Notes under the pieces: generated by a model
The model's database searches: none
Seen by the model: the letters and a program-made list of their open reading frames with translations, nothing else
What the model was told of the DNA's origin: nothing
NCBI GenBank assembly: GCA_021203115.1
Contig: JAJQBV010000064.1
Coordinates: 1 to 25,920 of the forward strand
DNA from: Clostridiales bacterium
Lineage (GTDB): Bacteria; Bacillota; Clostridia; Lachnospirales; Lachnospiraceae
Direction of reading: 5' to 3'
DNA: 25,920 nucleotides
Made by a program: the position numbers and the translations under genes
In this document: piece by piece, positions 1 to 8,990 of the stretch
Position numbering within the stretch: position 1 is the stretch's first letter
How the letters are laid out: each line of letters begins with the position of its first letter

Positions 1-16
1 GGGCATACGATTGTAG

Positions 17-72
17 TATAATCGAACGAGCGCAGGAACCATAGCTGCCATCCCAAATTCCGGCAGGCCTAT
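17..72 (+). promoter_or_regulatory. Probable argG -10 box and leader hairpin
   Basis: A perfect TATAAT lies at 17-22; its -35 box would fall just outside the window, so the promoter cannot be confirmed. Downstream, the leader can form a hairpin in which ATAGCTGCC (41-49) pairs with GGCAG (62-66) and CTAT (69-72), with a two-base bulge. ATACGAT (5-11) and ATCGTAT (71-77) form a second inverted repeat around the -10 box. A regulatory role, for example an arginine-responsive operator, is only a guess. The ribosome binding site AAAGGA (93-98) precedes the argG ATG by 10 bases. Confidence 0.4.
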
Positions 73-108
73 CGTATCCTGAACATCACACGAAAGGACG
101 TATCTATT

Positions 109-1329
109 ATGAAAGAAAAAGTAATTCTGGCGTATTCCGGCGGGCTGGATACTACCGCTATCATCCCGTGGCTGAAAGAAAACTATGACTATGACGTGGT
201 GTGCTGCTGTGTCGACTGCGGACAGGAGTCCGAACTTGACGGCCTGGAGGAGCGCGCCGCTTACTCCGGCGCATCCAAATTATACATCGAGGACATCACG
301 GACGAGTTCTGTGAGGACTATATCATGCCCTGCGTACAGGCCGGCGCCGTATATGAGAACAAATACCTCCTCGGCACCTCCATGGCGCGCCCCGGCATTG
401 CGAAAAAGCTGGTGGAGATCGCCAGAAAAGAGGGCGCGACCGCGATCTGCCACGGTGCAACCGGAAAAGGCAACGCCCAGATCCGCGTTGAGCTCGGCAT
501 CAAGGCGCTTGCTCCCGACCTGAAAATTATCGCCGCATGGCGCGACGACAAGTGGACGATGGACAGCCGCGAGTCCGAGATCGCCTACTGCAAGGCTCAC
601 GGCATCGACCTTCCGTTCGACGCAGACCAGAGCTACAGCCGTGACCGCAACCTCTGGCACATCAGCCATGAGGGTCTGGAGTTGGAGGATCCGGCCAACG
701 AGCCGAACTATGACCACCTCCTTGTCCTCGGCGTAACGCCGGAGAAGGCTCCCGATGAGGGCGAGTACGTGACGATGACCTTTGAGGCCGGTGTTCCGAA
801 GTCCATCAACGGGAAAGAGATGAAGGTTGCCGATATTATCCGTGAGCTGAACCACCTCGGCGGCAAGCACGGCATCGGCATTGTCGATATCGTGGAAAAC
901 CGTGTGGTCGGCATGAAGTCCCGCGGCGTCTATGAGACCCCCGGCGGCACCATCCTCATGGAGGCACATGCCCAGTTGGAGGAACTGGTATTAGACCGCG
1001 CCACGATGGACACCAAGAAGGATATGGGCAACCTGATGGCCCAGATCGTGTACGAAGGAAAGTGGTTCACACCGCTGCGCGAGGCAGTACAGGCTTTTGT
1101 GGAATCCACCCAGAAATATGTGACCGGTACGGTAAAGTTCAAGCTTTACAAGGGCAATATCATCAAGGCCGGAACGACCTCACCCTACTCTCTGTACAGT
1201 GAGTCTCTGGCAAGCTTCACAACCGGTGATCTCTATGACCATCACGACGCAGAGGGCTTCATCACACTCTTCGGCCTGCCGCTGAAGGTGCGCGCCATGA
1301 AGATGGCTGAGCTTGAGAACAATAAATAA
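109..1329 (+). CDS. argG: Argininosuccinate synthase
   Basis: This cytoplasmic enzyme condenses citrulline and aspartate using ATP to make argininosuccinate, the penultimate step of arginine synthesis. The 406-residue length is normal for the family. The N-type ATP pyrophosphatase loop SGGLDT is at residues 10-15. Other family blocks are YENKYLLGTSMARP (about 82-95), HGATGKGN (115-122), YSRDRNLWHISHEG and GIVDIVENRVVGMKSRG. The ATG is supported by AAAGGA 10 bases upstream. One oddity: residue 123, normally Asp in the GKGNDQVRFE signature, is Ala (GKGNAQIRVE), and a usual APWR is AAWR. No argH is in the window, so argG either stands alone or follows a gene to the left. It is followed by a strong terminator shared with rpsU. 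Confidence 0.97.
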   Translation: MKEKVILAYSGGLDTTAIIPWLKENYDYDVVCCCVDCGQESELDGLEERAAYSGASKLYIEDITDEFCEDYIMPCVQAGAVYENKYLLGTSMARPGIAKKLVEIARKEGATAICHGATGKGNAQIRVELGIKALAPDLKIIAAWRDDKWTMDSRESEIAYCKAHGIDLPFDADQSYSRDRNLWHISHEGLELEDPANEPNYDHLLVLGVTPEKAPDEGEYVTMTFEAGVPKSINGKEMKVADIIRELNHLGGKHGIGIVDIVENRVVGMKSRGVYETPGGTILMEAHAQLEELVLDRATMDTKKDMGNLMAQIVYEGKWFTPLREAVQAFVESTQKYVTGTVKFKLYKGNIIKAGTTSPYSLYSESLASFTTGDLYDHHDAEGFITLFGLPLKVRAMKMAELENNK

Positions 1330-1334
1330 GCAGC

Positions 1335-1367
1335 AAAAAGCCTGCCGCATGTGCGACAGGCCTTTTT
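1335..1367. terminator. Bidirectional intrinsic terminator between argG and rpsU
   Basis: GCCTG (1340-1344) and CGCA pair with TGCG and CAGGC (1357-1361), with one mismatch, around a minimal loop. AAAAA precedes the stem and TTTTT (1363-1367) follows it, so the hairpin can stop transcription both from argG and from the converging rpsU. Confidence 0.88.
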
Positions 1368-1368
1368 A

Positions 1369-1545
1369 TTAGTTATATTTTCTTTTTCTTGCGGCTTCTG
1401 ATTTCTTTTTGCGTTTTACGCTCGGCTTCTCATAATGCTCTCTCTTGCGAATCTCCTGCTGAATGCCGGCCTTCGCACAATTCCTCTTGAATCTGCGTAA
1501 CGCGCTGTCCAGGCTCTCGTTCTCTTTCACGATTACATTTGACAT
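1369..1545 (-). CDS. rpsU: 30S ribosomal protein S21
   Basis: This 58-residue, strongly basic protein is a component of the small ribosomal subunit. Translation starts [20 protein letters not shown] and ends in a Lys/Arg-rich tail ([15 protein letters not shown]), the standard S21 pattern and length. The start is supported by a GGAGGGAGG Shine-Dalgarno tract shortly upstream. The gene has its own promoter (1654-1681) and a leader of about 100 bases in which GTAACT/AGTTAC (1590-1609 on the + strand) can form a small hairpin. It follows alaS in the same direction and ends at the terminator shared with argG. Confidence 0.96.
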   Translation of the reverse strand: MSNVIVKENESLDSALRRFKRNCAKAGIQQEIRKREHYEKPSVKRKKKSEAARKRKYN

Positions 1546-1653
1546 AGAAACACACCTAACCTCCCTCCAGCTGCATATTGTGCCTATTCGTAACTGTCTC
1601 GCAAGTTACTCCTATCCAACTGTTTGGGTATAATATTCACTACACCGACAAAT

Positions 1654-1681
1654 ATTATAACATGGATTTGCCATCCGTCAA
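1654..1681 (-). promoter_or_regulatory. rpsU promoter
   Basis: On the - strand TTGACG (1676-1681) and TATAAT (1654-1659) are separated by 16 bases, a strong housekeeping-type promoter. It lies between the alaS stop and rpsU, so S21 can be made independently of alaS. No convincing terminator separates alaS from it, only the 10-base palindrome CATCCGGATG just after the alaS stop. Confidence 0.85.
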
Positions 1682-1712
1682 GTAAATTTTTACATAAAAT
1701 GACATCCGGATG

Positions 1713-4388
1713 CTACAGCTGCGCCTCAAGCGCCTCCCGCGCTGCCGCGATCGCATCGGGAATCCCCGCCGGGTTTTTCCCGCCGGCCTGCGCCATATTC
1801 GGGCGTCCGCCGCCTCCGCCGCCGACCTTCTGTGCCACAGCCCTGATCAGATTCCCCGCGTGTGCACCGCGCGCCATCGCGCCGTCCGTCGCCATCGCCA
1901 TCAGGCTGACCTTTCCGCCGTTTGCACTGGCCAGAAGAATCACGCCCTCGCCTAGCTTTTCTCTCAGCTGATCGCCCAGATCGCGCAGACCATTCATATC
2001 CACATCCGGTACGCTGGCCGCCAGAAGCTTCACGCCCTTTACCTCGACTACCTGATCCATCACATCTCCCATGGAAGACTGCGCAAGCTTACTCTTCAGG
2101 GACTCATTCTCAGACTGCAGCGCCTTGATTTCCGCCTGCATATGGGAAATCTTCGCCACGAGGTCCGCCGGAGCTGCCTTCGCCGCCTTCGCCGCCGCGG
2201 AAAGCTCCTCCTCCACATTTTTATAATAAGCGAACACATTCGCGCCGGTCAGCGCCTCAATCCGGCGAACACCTGCCGCCACGCCGCCCTCCGATATAAT
2301 CTTAAATGCAGTAATGTCCGCCGTGTTGGCCACATGGGTACCGCCGCAGAACTCTTTGGAGAAATCTCCCATCGAGACCACACGGACCGTCTCCCCGTAT
2401 TTCTCGCCGAACAGCGCCATAGCGCCGGTCTTTTTGGCCTCCTCCACGGTCATAACATCCGTCTGAACCGGAATGCCCTCGCTGATCTTCTCATTGACGA
2501 TCGCTTCCACCTTCTGAAGCTCCTCATCTGTCATCGCCTGGAAGTGGGAGAAATCAAACCGGGTCCGGTCTGCATCCTGATAGGAACCGGCCTGCTCTAC
2601 ATGGGTGCCGAGCACCTCGCGCAGCGCCTTTTGAAGCAGATGCGTCGCCGAGTGGTTCCTGCAGGTCGCCGCACGCCGCTGCCGGTCGACCGACAGAGTC
2701 ACCGTCTCTCCCGAGCGGATCAGTCCGGAAACCATTCTCCCGACATGGCCGAAGCGCCCGCCGGCAAGCTTTATGGTGTCGCTCACCTCAAACACGCCGT
2801 CCTTCCCGGAGATCACACCGTGGTCTCCCATCTGACCGCCCATTGTGGCATAAAAAGGCGTCGCATCCGTGATGATCGTTCCCCGATCACCGTCCGTCAG
2901 CGCTTCCGCAAGCGCATCCTCCTCATCCTCATTCACCGCTGTTTTTACGAGAACCATGACGCTTCCCTGATCCTCTGCCCGGTCATAACCGGTAAACACG
3001 GATGTGATGGCCGGATCGATTTCATCATAAACCGTCGCATCATGTCCCGTATAATTTGTCGTCTTCCGGCTGCTTCTGGCCATCTGCCTCTGATTTTCCA
3101 TGGCCGCTTTGAATCCGGCCTCATCGTAGGTAAACCCGCGCTCCGCCAGAATCTCCTCGGTCAGATCGACCGGGAACCCGTAGGTATCATACAGACGGAA
3201 TGCGTTCTCGCCGGAGAGAACTTTCTCGCCCGCCTGCGCCATGGCATCCTCCATGTCGCCGAGGATCGCCAGACCCTGATCCAGTGTCTTCGCGAAGCGC
3301 TCCTCCTCCTGTGTCAGAACCTTCAGGATAAAATCCTTTTTCTCCTCCAGCTCCGGATAGCCATCCCGGCTCTCCCGGATCACGGTCATCGCCACATCTG
3401 CCAGGAATGTTCCCTCAATGCCGAGCATTCTGCCATGGCGCGCCGCACGGCGGATAATGCGCCGCAGCACATAACCCCTGCCCTCGTTGGTTGGCATAAT
3501 ACCGTCGGAAATCATGAATGTCGAGGAACGGATATGATCCGTGATCACGCGGATTGAGACATCGTCCAATGCGTCCGTGTGATATTTCTTTCCGGAAAGC
3601 GCACAGACCCTGTCCCGGATCGCCTTCATCGTATCGATATCAAAAACCGAGTCCACATCCTGCATCACGACCGCCAGACGCTCCAGCCCCATGCCGGTAT
3701 CAATATTCTTATTTTCCAGCTCGGTATATCCGCCCTTTCCGTCGCCGTCAAACTGCGTGAAGACGTTGTTCCAAACCTCCATAAAGCGGTCACAGTCGCA
3801 GCCCACCTTGCAGTCCGGCGACCCGCAGCCGTACTTTTCGCCGCGGTCATAGTAGATCTCGGAGCAGGGGCCGCAGGGTCCCGCACCGTGCTCCCAGAAA
3901 TTGTCGCACTCTCCGGTCTCGGGATCCCGGTAAAAACGGGTAATCTTCTCCGCCGGGACACCGACCTCCTTCGTCCAGATCTCAAAAGCCTCCTCATCCT
4001 CACCGTAAACGGAAGGATAGAGGCGGTCCGGATCCATGCCCAGAACCTCCGTCAGAAATTCCCACGACCAGGCAATCGCCTCGTGCTTAAAATAATCCCC
4101 GAAGGAAAAATTTCCGAGCATCTCGAAAAAGGTCAGATGGCGGGCCGTCTTTCCCACATTCTCAATATCGCCGGTGCGGACGCACTTCTGACAGGTGGTC
4201 ACCCTCCGCTTCGGCGGGATCTCCGCCCCGGTAAAATAAGGCTTTAAGGGCGCCATGCCCGCGTTGATTAAAAGCAGGCTGTTGTCATTGTGCGGAATCA
4301 GGGAAAAGCTTTTCATCGCCAGATGGTCCTTGCTCTGAAAAAACTCAAGATACATCCTGCGCAGGTCATTTACTCCATATGGTTTCAC
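1713..4388 (-). CDS. alaS: Alanine--tRNA ligase
   Basis: This class II synthetase charges tRNA-Ala and edits Ser/Gly mischarging. The 891-residue length matches full-size bacterial AlaRS. The catalytic core contains HLTFFEMLGNFSFGDYF (about residues 84-100) and GMGLERLAVVMQ. The editing domain has the metal-binding HSATH and CGGTH motifs. The C-terminal domain ends with the glycine-rich GGGGGGRPNMAQAGG segment. The start codon is GTG, chosen because it begins the conserved MKPYGVNDLRRMYLEFF start and has GGAGG eight bases upstream. It is transcribed from its own promoter (4445-4473). No T-box leader is present: only about 95 bases separate it from rnhA. Confidence 0.97.
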   Translation of the reverse strand: MKPYGVNDLRRMYLEFFQSKDHLAMKSFSLIPHNDNSLLLINAGMAPLKPYFTGAEIPPKRRVTTCQKCVRTGDIENVGKTARHLTFFEMLGNFSFGDYFKHEAIAWSWEFLTEVLGMDPDRLYPSVYGEDEEAFEIWTKEVGVPAEKITRFYRDPETGECDNFWEHGAGPCGPCSEIYYDRGEKYGCGSPDCKVGCDCDRFMEVWNNVFTQFDGDGKGGYTELENKNIDTGMGLERLAVVMQDVDSVFDIDTMKAIRDRVCALSGKKYHTDALDDVSIRVITDHIRSSTFMISDGIMPTNEGRGYVLRRIIRRAARHGRMLGIEGTFLADVAMTVIRESRDGYPELEEKKDFILKVLTQEEERFAKTLDQGLAILGDMEDAMAQAGEKVLSGENAFRLYDTYGFPVDLTEEILAERGFTYDEAGFKAAMENQRQMARSSRKTTNYTGHDATVYDEIDPAITSVFTGYDRAEDQGSVMVLVKTAVNEDEEDALAEALTDGDRGTIITDATPFYATMGGQMGDHGVISGKDGVFEVSDTIKLAGGRFGHVGRMVSGLIRSGETVTLSVDRQRRAATCRNHSATHLLQKALREVLGTHVEQAGSYQDADRTRFDFSHFQAMTDEELQKVEAIVNEKISEGIPVQTDVMTVEEAKKTGAMALFGEKYGETVRVVSMGDFSKEFCGGTHVANTADITAFKIISEGGVAAGVRRIEALTGANVFAYYKNVEEELSAAAKAAKAAPADLVAKISHMQAEIKALQSENESLKSKLAQSSMGDVMDQVVEVKGVKLLAASVPDVDMNGLRDLGDQLREKLGEGVILLASANGGKVSLMAMATDGAMARGAHAGNLIRAVAQKVGGGGGGRPNMAQAGGKNPAGIPDAIAAAREALEAQL

Positions 4389-4444
4389 GATCGGTTCCTC
4401 CGTTATTATATAGTAATATCGTCGTCATTCACTCACGAAAATTT

Positions 4445-4473
4445 ATGTTATCACAGAATCCGGAAATTGACAA
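4445..4473 (-). promoter_or_regulatory. alaS promoter
   Basis: On the - strand TTGTCA (4468-4473) is followed after 17 bases by TAACAT (4445-4450). It sits immediately after the rnhA stop codon and gives alaS a short leader of about 50 bases. Confidence 0.7.
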
Positions 4474-4482
4474 GATGCTCCG

Positions 4483-4959
4483 CTACGGAATAACCACATC
4501 CTCCAGCAGTCCTGTTCCGTCCGCTGCTGATGTCGCGAGGCGGTCGCAGCGCTCGTTTTCCGGATGGCCGTCGTGGCCTTTGACCCAGTGCCATGTCACC
4601 TCATGCGGTTTCATGGCCGCAAGAAGCCGCTTCCACAGGTCAATATTTTTGACCGGAGACTTGTCCGCCTTCTTCCATCCGCGCTTCATCCACCCGTAGA
4701 TCCAGTGCTGGTTAAAGGCGTCTGTCAGATATTTTGAATCGGAATACAGCTCCACCCGGCACGGTTTCTTCAGAGCCTCTAATCCGGCGATCGCCGCCAT
4801 CAGCTCCATCCGGTTGTTTGTCGTCTTTTTATATCCGGCGCTGAGCTCTTTCTCATGCAGCGCGCCGCTCTCGTCCGTAAACTGTAGCACCGCCCCGTAT
4901 CCGCCCGGCCCCTCCGGGTTCCCGCGGGCTGCGCCGTCCGTATAGATTGTCACATTCAT
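4483..4959 (-). CDS. rnhA: Ribonuclease HI
   Basis: This enzyme cleaves the RNA strand of RNA-DNA hybrids, acting on primers and R-loops. The 158 residues carry the full acidic active site: [17 protein letters not shown] near the N-terminus (first Asp), NNRMELMAA (Glu), [11 protein letters not shown] (Asp) and the C-terminal [10 protein letters not shown] (Asp). Length is typical of bacterial RNase HI without a hybrid-binding domain. GGAG lies upstream of the ATG. It is 31 bases downstream of the amidohydrolase gene with no terminator, so it is probably the last gene of the long operon. The alaS promoter begins right after its stop. Confidence 0.95.
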   Translation of the reverse strand: MNVTIYTDGAARGNPEGPGGYGAVLQFTDESGALHEKELSAGYKKTTNNRMELMAAIAGLEALKKPCRVELYSDSKYLTDAFNQHWIYGWMKRGWKKADKSPVKNIDLWKRLLAAMKPHEVTWHWVKGHDGHPENERCDRLATSAADGTGLLEDVVIP

Positions 4960-4990
4960 ATAAACACTCCTGCTCCGGAATATCCAATCG

Positions 4991-6295
4991 TTATTTCATT
5001 CCCCGGATAATCCGGTTCGCTTCTTTATAGATATCCTCCGGCTCCGCCCCGATATGGAATTTCCCGTCCTCATAGAGAATTTTACCGTTCACCATCGTCA
5101 GCTTCACATTCTGTTTCCCGCCGCTGTAGACAAGGTTTTTCACAATATTATTCTCCGGCTGCATATTCGGCTGCGCGAGATCGATCAGGATCAGATCCGC
5201 CTTTTTCCCCGCCGCCAGGCGGTCACAGTCCGGCAGGTTCATGGCCTTCGCGCCGCCGGCCGTCGCCATATAGAGGATGCGGTCGGCGCTGATGCACTCC
5301 GCGTCCATCTCCCGCACCTTTGCCAGCGCGGAAGCCAGAAACATCTCTTTGAACATATCCAGGCTGTTGTTACTGGCCGGGCCGTCCGTGCCGATCGCCA
5401 GATTGATGCCCTCATCGTAAAAACGCTTTAAGGGCGCGATGCCGCTGGCCAGCTTCAGGTTGGAGGCAGGACAGGTCACCGCCGTAAGCCCCCGTTTTTT
5501 GAAAATCTCAAAATCCTCATCCGCAAACCAGACGCAGTGGAACCCGCCGCCGCCGTACTCATACATCCCAAGATCATCCGTGAGCCGGGTCGGCGTCTTT
5601 CCGTAGCGCCCGATACACTCCGCCGTTTCCTTCTCTGTCTCAGAATTGTGCAGGTAAACCGGGGAGCGGTACTTCTGCGCCAGCCGCGCGATTCCCTCCA
5701 TCATGTCCGGCTTCGTCGTATATTCCGCGTGGAAACCGATGAGGAAGGTTGTCAGGTCGCTGGTCTCGTTGACCCGCAGGTAGTTTTCCTCCACCACGCC
5801 CAGATCGCCGCCGAAGCTATTGACACCGGAGACCTGAACCGCACGGAAACCGCAATCCGTCGCCACGCGGGCGTAGACCGGCGGAAAATAACACATGTCA
5901 AAGCTGGAGGTGATGCCGCCGGTCAGGTACTCCATGATCCCCAGCACCTCCAGCGGGCGGATATTCTCCGTATTTAACTGATCCTCTTTCGGAAAACACA
6001 TCTTATAGAGCCAGTCCTGCAGCGGCAGATCGTCCGCATAGGAGCGCAGGAATGTCATATAGGTATGCGCATGGGCATTTTTAAAACCCGGCATCAGGAG
6101 GTTCCCCCCGCAGTCCGTCTCCCGCTCCCAGAGGATCATATCCAGTCCGAGATCCCTCAGAATCTGATCCGGGCGCTTCCCGTCGCCCACATAGAGGATC
6201 CGGCCACCCGACACCCACAGTTCGCCGGAGAGAATCTCAAACCTTTCATTCTCATCCAGCGTCAATATCTTTGCATTGTAAAATCTTATGTTCAT
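4991..6295 (-). CDS. Amidohydrolase, 5-methylthioadenosine/S-adenosylhomocysteine deaminase type
   Basis: This is a cytoplasmic metal-dependent hydrolase of the amidohydrolase superfamily, probably deaminating an adenosine derivative (MTA, SAH or similar). Over 434 residues it shows HAH (residues 75 and 77), FHAEYT (about 188), a metal-binding His in LHNSETEKE (216) and Asp in GTDGPASNN (304). [20 protein letters not shown] is the hallmark stretch of MTA/SAH deaminases. The ATG at 6295 was chosen because the homologous start [11 protein letters not shown] is there and CGGAG lies upstream. A longer frame upstream overlaps the phosphorylase gene and is not family-like. It follows the purine nucleoside phosphorylase gene by 14 bases, suggesting a joint role in purine nucleoside salvage. 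The exact substrate is not fixed by sequence. Confidence 0.88.
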   Translation of the reverse strand: MNIRFYNAKILTLDENERFEILSGELWVSGGRILYVGDGKRPDQILRDLGLDMILWERETDCGGNLLMPGFKNAHAHTYMTFLRSYADDLPLQDWLYKMCFPKEDQLNTENIRPLEVLGIMEYLTGGITSSFDMCYFPPVYARVATDCGFRAVQVSGVNSFGGDLGVVEENYLRVNETSDLTTFLIGFHAEYTTKPDMMEGIARLAQKYRSPVYLHNSETEKETAECIGRYGKTPTRLTDDLGMYEYGGGGFHCVWFADEDFEIFKKRGLTAVTCPASNLKLASGIAPLKRFYDEGINLAIGTDGPASNNSLDMFKEMFLASALAKVREMDAECISADRILYMATAGGAKAMNLPDCDRLAAGKKADLILIDLAQPNMQPENNIVKNLVYSGGKQNVKLTMVNGKILYEDGKFHIGAEPEDIYKEANRIIRGMK

Positions 6296-6309
6296 AAAAA
6301 CTCCGTCCG

Positions 6310-7143
6310 CTATATTACTTTTGAAATTTCCACAATACTCTCCGTCACCAGCTTCTGAAACAGCGGCGCCACCCGGTCCGCCGACTCCTGCACCTCGGCA
6401 TGTGTCAACGGGTGTTTCGCGATTCCGGCCGCCAGATTGGAAATACAGGAGATCCCGCAGATCTTCATTCCCATATGATTCGCCGCGATGGCCTCGCAGG
6501 CCGTGCTCATCCCCACAGCATCCGCGCCGATGGCTTTGCACATGCGGATTTCCGCCGGAGACTCGTAGTTCGGACCGGCCAGCTGGATGTAGACGCCCTC
6601 CTTCAGCGAAATTTTCAGCCGTCCGGCTGCCGTCCGCACCGCCTCCTGCAGCTTCCTGTCATAGATATGGCTCATATCCGGGAAACGCACGCCCAATTCG
6701 TCCGGGTTTTGCCCGATCAGCGGCGACGGCACAAAATCCGAAATCTGATCTGTGATCAGCATCAGGTCTCCCGCCTGCATCCCCTCCTGAATCCCGCCGG
6801 AGGCATTCGTCAAAATCAGCGCCTTTGCTCCGAGCAGTCCCATCAGCCGCATCGGAAGCACCACATCCGACATCGGATAGCCCTCATAATAGTGAACCCG
6901 CCCCTGCATGGCCACCACAGGGATATCGCTGACATATCCGAAAACAAACCGGCCGGCATGCCCGGCCACCGTGGAGACCGGAAACCCCTCGATCTCGTGG
7001 TAATCAATCACATGCTCGATTTTCATCTGATCCGCGTAAGCGCCCAGCCCGGAGCCGAGAATCAGCGCGACCTCCGGTCGGAAGTCCGTCTCTGCTCTCA
7101 CGCTTTTCAGGCATTTGTTCAGTTTATCATATATTTCGCTCAT
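6310..7143 (-). CDS. punA: Purine nucleoside phosphorylase (trimeric class)
   Basis: This enzyme splits inosine and guanosine type nucleosides with phosphate, giving base and ribose 1-phosphate. The 277-residue protein has the phosphate-binding ILGSGLG loop (about 28-34), the GRVHYYEGY block, LTNASGGI, the base-site AGPNYESPAEIRM and GMSTACEAI, and the late Asn in SCISNLAAGI that favours 6-oxopurines. These define the low-molecular-mass homotrimeric family. AGGAGGG precedes the ATG by a normal distance. Gaps to the cyclase gene upstream and the amidohydrolase downstream are about 15 bases each, so it is very likely co-transcribed with both. The symbol punA is by family; the specificity is inferred. 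Confidence 0.93.
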   Translation of the reverse strand: MSEIYDKLNKCLKSVRAETDFRPEVALILGSGLGAYADQMKIEHVIDYHEIEGFPVSTVAGHAGRFVFGYVSDIPVVAMQGRVHYYEGYPMSDVVLPMRLMGLLGAKALILTNASGGIQEGMQAGDLMLITDQISDFVPSPLIGQNPDELGVRFPDMSHIYDRKLQEAVRTAAGRLKISLKEGVYIQLAGPNYESPAEIRMCKAIGADAVGMSTACEAIAANHMGMKICGISCISNLAAGIAKHPLTHAEVQESADRVAPLFQKLVTESIVEISKVI

Positions 7144-7158
7144 AAAAAAGCCCTCCTG

Positions 7159-8975
7159 TCAGATTCTCTTTCCGAGCACTTCATCCATAGAATATACCAT
7201 AATTTCCTTTGACTTGCCTTTCAGAGGGATTTTTCCCACCTCCGTTACCTTCATCCGGTCTTTGAGCGGCTCATACACATATTCACTGATCAGTATCTGC
7301 CCCGGCTTTGCATTCGATTCCAGACGCGCCGCCGTGTTGACCGTATCTCCGATGGCAGTATAATCCATACGGAATTCCGAACCGATATTCCCGACGACCG
7401 CGTACCCGCAATTTACACCGATACCGTAACTGACCTTTTTCCCAAAACGCTCCAGAAATGTTGCGGCAATCCGCTCGCTCCCGGCAGCGATATCCCTGGC
7501 TGCACAAACTGCTCTGTAAATATAGTCGTCACTGTCAAACGGCGCGTTAAAAACAGCCATGGCCGCATCTCCGATAAACTTATCCAGCGTACCGCCGTTT
7601 TGAAAAATTGCATCTGTGACAAGCCCGAGATATTCGTTGAGAATCTCCACGACGTTTTCCGGCTGAAGTGCCTCGCTCAGCGGAGTAAACCCGCGGATAT
7701 CCACAAAGAGTACCGCGATATGTCTCTTTTCCCCGCCCAGCTTCAATTGATAATCCTGATTCTTTGCGATCTCCTCTACCACCTGAGGCGCCACATATTT
7801 CTGAAATGCACCCATGATCTTCCTTCTCCGGAGAACCTCCGTGGCATATTTACTGACAATGCTCCAGACCAATACCGCAATGGCTGACAAAGGCAGGGTG
7901 ATCATATTGATCAGAATTCCCCGTTCATCCAGCACAAAACAAAGCCCGTACTGTGCTGCCAGAGTCAGAACTGTCACCAAAGCACTTCCCCAAATCGGAA
8001 TCATGCACACTAACAGAGTAAGCAAGAATACTATCACCGCACAGACAGCCGCATTTATATATGAATTGGCATAAACCAGACTGCGCTCCTCCAACAGGCT
8101 CTGGACAATATTCGCCTGAATCTCCACTCCGTACATCTGGGCTCCGTTCGTCACCGGCACGGAATAGGAATCTCCCATACCGGCAGCATATGCCCCAACC
8201 AGAACAATGCTGTCCTCAAACACCGCTGCGGGAATCCTGCCCTCCAGCACATCCACCAGCGAAAGGATTTCATAGGATCCGGGAACGGCGGTATAGTCAA
8301 TATAAATACCGCCGTGCTTGTCCACGGCCATATATTCTGCCGCTTTTTGCGCATTATCACCCTGCGCCACGGAGACAACCGCTGACGCGAACGACTGATA
8401 TTCCTCCACCTCCAACAAAGAATATCGCACCGCATTGTCTGTCGTATCCTGCACCGTATTCACAAATCCCATGGTGACAGAATCATTCAGCCCTTCAAAG
8501 GGCATTTCCACCATATCGATATAGAGAGAATTTACGCGGCTGACTCCGTCCGTGGTCTCTATTTTTGTGGAAAACACAAGATTGCCCGCCATCACAATAT
8601 TCGAATACTTCCCGCATGCATCCACAAGAAGCTGATCCTCATCGCTCTTCTCATTGACAAACAGAATATCAAAGCCGATTACCCGGGGCGCATACCCGTC
8701 CCGTCCAAAATCTCGATCAGCTCTGCATACGGCTCCCTCGTCCACGTTTCAAACTGTCCCAACGCCTCCAGGGTTTTTTCATCAATCGCAATGATTTTGA
8801 TAGAGGAATCCACACTGTTCTCTCTCTGATAAACGGCATCCTGCAGCGGAAGATTCAGGTTGGCAAACCAATGAAAGGAAATACTCAGAAATGTAAAAGC
8901 TGCCAGGATCAGGGCTGCAACGATATTTATTTTCTGCTTTCCGGCCTTTCCTTTTTCCCCTTTGCTTTTCGGCAT
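7159..8975 (-). pseudogene. CHASE2-domain class III adenylate cyclase, split by a one-base frameshift
   Basis: A membrane sensor cyclase expected to make cAMP in response to an extracytoplasmic signal. From 8975 the first frame encodes a basic N-terminus, a membrane helix (about 17-37) and the start of a CHASE2 domain, then stops at 8679. The next frame resumes at the exact homologous point (VIGFDILFVNEKS) and carries the rest of CHASE2, three membrane helices and a cyclase domain. One missing base, near 8682-8706, explains the break; the repaired protein would be 605 residues. The catalytic domain looks intact: metal Asp residues in FVDIRGFT and IGDAAMA, adenine-selecting Lys in GTLDKF and Asp in TAIGDTVN, and the Arg of NTAARLE. 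The second part has no credible start of its own. The break may be a real mutation, an assembly error or recoding. The gene lies 15 bases after a FecR-domain gene, a common partner of CHASE2 cyclases. Confidence 0.85.
8679..8706 (-). other. Frameshift site inside the CHASE2 cyclase gene
   Basis: On the - strand the first frame ends GGG ACG GGT ATG CGC CCC then GGG TAA, while the cyclase continues in the -1 frame (TAT GCG CCC CGG GTA ATC). Two GGG runs and a CCCC run are likely places for a lost base. A slip of one base back on the CCCC run just before the stop would also restore an uninterrupted protein of the same length. Confidence 0.8.
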
Positions 8976-8990
8976 GGCAGAGTACCTCTC

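Noticed and set aside
2142..3557. 471-codon open frame on the + strand opposite alaS
   Set aside because: It is fully antisense to the well-conserved alaS, is rich in His/Arg as expected of a shadow frame in GC-rich DNA, and has no recognisable domain.
4389..4482. T-box leader for alaS
   Set aside because: The gap is too short for a T-box and has no terminator hairpin or T-box motif; an ordinary promoter explains it.
6296..6541. 82-residue N-terminal extension of the amidohydrolase
   Set aside because: It overlaps the phosphorylase gene, is not family-like, and the ATG at 6295 has a good ribosome binding site and the family start.
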